Origin: Agrocybe praecox | Taxonomy: Eukaryota > Basidiomycota > Agaricomycetes > Agaricales > Agrocybaceae | Reading direction: 5' to 3' | Assembly (NCBI GenBank): GCA_964017145.1 | Contig: OZ024850.1 | Location: 2,767,618-2,831,617, forward strand | DNA length: 64,000 nucleotides | Shown: piece by piece, positions 59,913 to 64,000 of the stretch | How the letters are laid out: each line of letters opens with the position of its first letter | How positions within the stretch are numbered: position 1 is the first letter of the stretch | Made by a program: the position numbers and the translations under genes | The notes under the pieces: generated by a model | What the model was told of the DNA's origin: nothing | The model's database searches: none | Seen by the model: only the letters and a program-made list of their open reading frames with translations

Positions 59913-62697
59913 TTAGGCTATCGGATAAGCTTCTATGGGTCCTTCGACAATTTCTGCTTCCTTACCTTCTGCTTCCTCCCCTTCTTCTTCTTCGTGTTCT
60001 TCTGCATCCTCATCCTCATCCATCGCCTCATCACCATCACCACCACCACCCTCATCCTCATCCTCGTCTTGGTCTTGCTCCCGTTCTTGTTCTTCGTCTT
60101 GGTACTCGACTCGTTCATCCTTCTCTATCTCATTTCCCTCTTCCTCTTCCTCACCGTCATACTCGTTCCCGTTCCCGTTCGCAACAATCCCGAAATTCGA
60201 CCCATCCAACCCATCCCCATTCCCTGATTCCTCCTCCTCCTGGGGCTTCCAATCCCGGAACTTTCCCAAAGAAGCAAGGCTCCCTACTTCTGCGTACTCC
60301 TCCCGGGTGACGACGTGTTGCTTAGAGAACGCGAGGTTGCTCTGCACCGCGAATTTGTAGGCCGACTTGTATACTTCTGTGATCGGGCTGGGCAAGGAGT
60401 TATAGATATATAGATAAGGTAGTCAGCATCAAGTGTCGTCATTCATTGAATAAGGAACGAGTCGAAAGTTGAGTCAACTAGAACTTGATGCTTACTCTTT
60501 GCTGATGTGTAGGACTACTTCGTAGTCGGCTGGTGTAATAGCTCGAAGCTCGGCGAATCTATGAAAATAGAGTGTTCGTATTAATTGTTTTTCCAAAAAA
60601 GAGGATGAAATGAAAAAAGAAAGATGAAAAAGAAAGAAAATACAAGAATATAAAGTTAAAGTCACACAAATAAAAACATTACCAACAACGACGACGCAAA
60701 AAAAAAAAAACACTTTGACTCACAAACGTTCATGAAACCCCGGAAACTTGGCGTTCCCACCAACGACGCCGATGTTGGCCCAGAACAAGCCCTGCAGATC
60801 GCTCGGAAGGAGAGATATGGAGCTGGCTATCGCTATTGGAAGGCCGCCTTGATCGAGTCCTGGATGGAAGAAGAAGGGGATGGATCATGCAAGGGGGATG
60901 GAAATAGACAGACAGAGGGATATAAAATTTAAAAAACGTTAGCCTCCATGAGAAAAAGGGGTTTCTTGAGTTTGAACAAGTCCAATTTGAATAGTTTTCT
61001 TTTTCTTTTTCTTTCGTTTTTGTTTCTTACGCAGAAACGCAACGCGTTTATATGTATGTAAACAAAAGGCAAAAGAAAGAAAGAACACCCACCAATATCA
61101 TCAGGCCGAAACAACACCTCAGGCACCGTGAACCGCTCGTTATTCATGACGAGGATCTGATCGTTCTCGGTGATCTTAGTAGTAGTGGTTGGTGTTCCCG
61201 CTGCATCACGCCGAATGAGGCCTTTGCAGTTCGTGGATAGGTCCGGGAGGATGTATTCCTGTATGATTGGGTTGTACGTGTCGTTGTGGGTTGCGTGGGG
61301 TATGGGTAGGTTTCGCTTCCTGGAGAGGTAAGTAGTAAGTAAATAAAAATTGCAGAGACATACATACGCATACGTCACGCACGCACGCACTGGGAAACGC
61401 AAGCAAGAGCAAGCAAGCTTACCGGCAAACCTCGATATCCCGCTCATAATCCGTCGACACGAAGCAGCACGTTTCCTTGATCTGGTTCATGACGTACGTT
61501 TCGTCCATCATGTTCCACTGCCGGAATGAGACGAGCTCTTTGAGGTGGTTCGTGAGTAACTTGCCACCGACGTCTAGTCTGCAATTCGGATTTTGATTGG
61601 AATTGGAAGGATTTTTTTGATAGAAAAAGGATATGGATATGATGTGTTTACGACGTACCTTTTCACTGCGCCCCAAACAATCTCACCGTCGATCATGGGG
61701 ACGACATGGGTGAAGCTGAATCCTGTATCGACCACGATCGAGCATTCAGGAGGCGGACGACCTGGCTTCTGTTGGGAAAAGAGAGGCCCGTGGGGGACGA
61801 CGGAAGCGGCTGTGTGATTGTGATTTTGTTAGTATCGGCCTTTTTTGTTTTTGTTTTTGTTTTTGTTTTCCTTCTTTTTGAAAAAAAGTTCGATAGCGAG
61901 CCAGCGGATAATTATGGGTATCATACATACATCTCCATGATGTATGCTATGTGATTGATTAGGGATAAAAAATCAATCGACGTCACTCACGCGTACACCG
62001 CCGATACGAACTGAATTCGTATTCTTCGAAAATTAGCTGATCATATACTTCTTGGATATTGGGAAGGTTGAAGTATGGTTCTGTGATTAGGAGAGAGGAT
62101 TGGGTTGTATCGACCTGTTTTGTGTAGTGGGATTGATTAATAAAATTAATAAGATTTTGTTTTGAATGAAAGAAAATTTACCCCAAGAACTTGATTTGAG
62201 AATATCCCATCCCAGACAGACTTCTGCGCGTCCCAATCGACGAGATAGCCCTGCATATAAATACATATAGTCGTCAGTCGTTGTATTCGTTATTTTCAAA
62301 TTCGAAAGGGAACACAAATAACAATAACACCAGGGGTAAGTTGTTTTTTGTTTTTCGTGTGTCCCATAATTAATTAACGTTTACAGACCTTCTCGAATGG
62401 CAACCGATAATGCAACGACGAGTAGTCTTTGCATTCTGCAAATTCGTGTCCGAAATAAGTCGTTTTGTCCCCTTTGGAACGGATGACGGCGTTCGGGATG
62501 ATTCTGCAGAGAGGATTCAAGTTTTATTATTATTAGCGTTTTTTATTTTATTTATTTGGTTTTTTGACATTTATTTTAGGGTCGACTAGAAAAATAAAGA
62601 AAAATGACATTACTTACCTAGGCTCAAAATCGCGTCCCACGACGCCAGCTTTGACTGTGGACGCGCCATTGTCTAGGATGACGACTGGTTTGTGCAT
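59913..62697 (-). CDS. ARP6: Actin-related protein 6 (SWR1-type remodeller subunit)
   Basis: Arp6 is a nuclear subunit of the SWR1 complex, which places histone variant H2A.Z. Ten exons: 62697-62618, 62503-62389, 62250-62182, 62114-61991, 61809-61659, 61578-61423, 61319-61093, 60859-60724, 60558-60496 and 60387-59913, about 531 residues. Markers in order: [14 protein letters not shown] (actin-fold phosphate loop), [88 protein letters not shown] and [12 protein letters not shown]. The Met at 62697 was preferred because the actin fold begins there. After the conserved end ([12 protein letters not shown]...KFRDW) an acidic tail of about 110 residues follows, which the family usually lacks. Length without the tail is normal for Arp6. 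Confidence 0.93.
60000..60245 (-). repeat. Low-complexity GAG/GAC-rich tract coding the Arp6 acidic tail
   Basis: On the plus strand this is a run of TCC, TCT, TTC and CAT triplets; on the coding strand it gives Glu and Asp codons in irregular repeats. It lies wholly in the last ARP6 exon and stays open in frame. Confidence 0.75.
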
Positions 62698-63006
62698 GTG
62701 CGTGGTACCGGTGGTGGTGGTGTTAATGAACTGATGAGCGTGGGAAAAGAAAGTGAGGAATGAAATCATTGAAATGATCTCGGTTCTTGTATGTCGAGAG
62801 AGAGTAATTAGGATCATCTCATTTTCCCTTTGAATTCACCTTCGCGGGTTACCCTACAAGGAACAAGGACGTGTACATAACCGCTTAGCTTACTCGGCAC
62901 ATGTATGTATAGCAAGCATTACTAAAATTATTTCTTCGAAGCTAAACTTGAAGCTTGACGAGTGCATCGTCTTCCCCGATTATTCTCTAACATTCCGGGC
63001 ATTAAT
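62698..63006. promoter_or_regulatory. Short bidirectional promoter of ARP6 and TANGO2
   Basis: Only 309 bases separate the two divergent start codons, so the promoters must overlap. No named binding site is evident. The ARP6 frame is open upstream of its Met to 62817, which encodes residues unlike the family and is taken as leader. Confidence 0.5.
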
Positions 63007-64000
63007 ATGTGCATTGGGATATGGACGCTGAGACATCCGGAATATGCGCTGTGGGTTGGTAGTCTATCCAACATAACAATAACTAACTAACATCCCCCCA
63101 CCAGGATCCTATGCACAAACCGCGACGAATTCCTCGACAGGCCGACGCAGGACGCGCATTTCCATTCGTTCGGCGATGGTGATGATGGTGTGGGCGATGG
63201 TGATGCCCACAAACACAAAATCCTGTCAGGTCGCGATGTCCAAGCTGGTGGATCGTGGTTTGGGATTAATAAGTCGGGGAGGGTGGCGTTGTTGTCAGTC
63301 GCCTCTTTCTATCCATCCATCCACAACACTTACATACACCACACACAGAACGAACATAACCGAACCCGTCTCGCGCAAATGGAACACCTCACGAGGATCC
63401 CTCGTCTCTTCCTTCCTCGAGTCGGAGTCGGACTCGCCCCATCCCCATCGGCTAGAAGATGAGATTGGGAAGATCATGCCCGGGGACGACGCCAAGTTTG
63501 CGGGGTTCAATCTATTGGTGTTGGCTCCTAGGGTCGTTCCTCGTCCTACTGAGGCTGGCTCTAGTACTGGGGACGGCGAACACCAACCCGAACCCGAAAT
63601 CACATACACCGCCCTACTCACAACGAACCACGGCGGAGGGGGCACGCTCGCCTCGCGCGTGCTCGCGCCGGACGAGGTGGCGTGCGGGGCGATGTCGAAT
63701 GGCGTGGATGGCGCGGGGGCTGAGATGTGGCCGAAGGTGGTGCATGCGAGGAAGGCGTTTGAGGAGAGTGTGTTGGGGGTGGGGTTGGAGGAAGGGAGTC
63801 GATCTGAGGTGAATGATGGAGAGGGGGATGAGGAGAAGGTGGTAGAGACAGAGGCAGAGGCAGAGGCAGAGCTTGTGAAGCATTTGTTTGATGTCCTCTC
63901 GTGGGTTATTCTTTATTTTATTTCTTCACGACGCGATTTTATTCTATTCCTTTCATCTTTATCTTTATCTTATCTCTATCCCAAAAACCAACCTACCTAA
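63007..64000 (+). CDS. TANGO2: TANGO2 / NRDE-family protein, 5' part (runs off right edge)
   Basis: Exons 63007-63050, 63105-63293 and 63349-63900 join in frame; a GTGGGT donor at 63901 opens an intron that continues past the window. The protein starts MCIGIWTLRHPEYALILCTNRDEFLDRPT: an N-terminal Met-Cys followed by the Asn-Arg-Asp-Glu motif that names the family (Asn about residue 20). GGSWFGINKSGRVALLTN follows at about 60, as in TANGO2 proteins. Later come RGSLVSSFLES and GFNLLVLAP. Animal TANGO2 has been linked to Golgi organisation and mitochondrial and haem metabolism; the fungal role is not settled. An acidic Glu-rich stretch is present near 63820-63880. Divergent from ARP6. Confidence 0.9.

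Noticed and set aside
59783..60360. Ser/Pro/His-rich plus-strand frames
   Set aside because: They are the reverse complement of the Arp6 acidic tail and not independent genes.

Overview
The window is nuclear DNA from a filamentous basidiomycete, most likely an Agaricomycete. The evidence is very dense, short (about 45-65 nt) GT-AG introns with CTNAC-type branch sites, pyrimidine-rich promoters, and families typical of that group (multi-intron ABCC transporters, MYND-finger proteins, a DUF6699-like protein). No rRNA, tRNA, CRISPR array or intact transposon was found. Exon boundaries were assigned by eye from splice signals and by comparing paralogues inside the window.

Left half (1-30 kb): an unstable accessory region. 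It holds the 5' part of an ABCC transporter (ABC1, minus strand, running off the left edge), then five minus-strand copies of a membrane-anchored protein-kinase-like gene (here K1 to K5, between 2.2 and 22.6 kb). K2 and K3 look intact. K1 carries a one-base frameshift in a homopolymer. K4 has lost an exon segment and 10 bp. K5 is badly broken and has a duplicated exon. Between the copies lie a large disordered-protein gene (5.2-10.1 kb), a tiny five-exon gene (15.9-16.4 kb), a decayed copy of part of the large gene (18.6-18.9 kb) and a possible P450 relic. A second, complete ABCC transporter (ABC2, plus strand, 23.1-30.0 kb) is divergent from K5.

Middle (30-44 kb): a MYND zinc-finger protein, a 15-exon gene in which all 14 introns are phase 1, and a large protein with two RING-H2-like modules (minus strand). 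These are separated by gene-poor stretches, one with diverged tandem repeats.

Right part (44.8-64 kb): a third ABCC transporter (ABC3), then conserved housekeeping genes: an importin-7/8-type karyopherin, actin-related protein 6 (minus strand, with an unusual acidic tail) and, divergent from it, the start of a TANGO2/NRDE-family gene that runs off the right edge.

The most striking observations are the all-phase-1 symmetric-exon gene, three microexons of 13, 16 and 15 nt conserved in size and position in ABC2 and ABC3 and sitting on catalytic motifs, and the birth-and-death behaviour of the kinase-like cluster.
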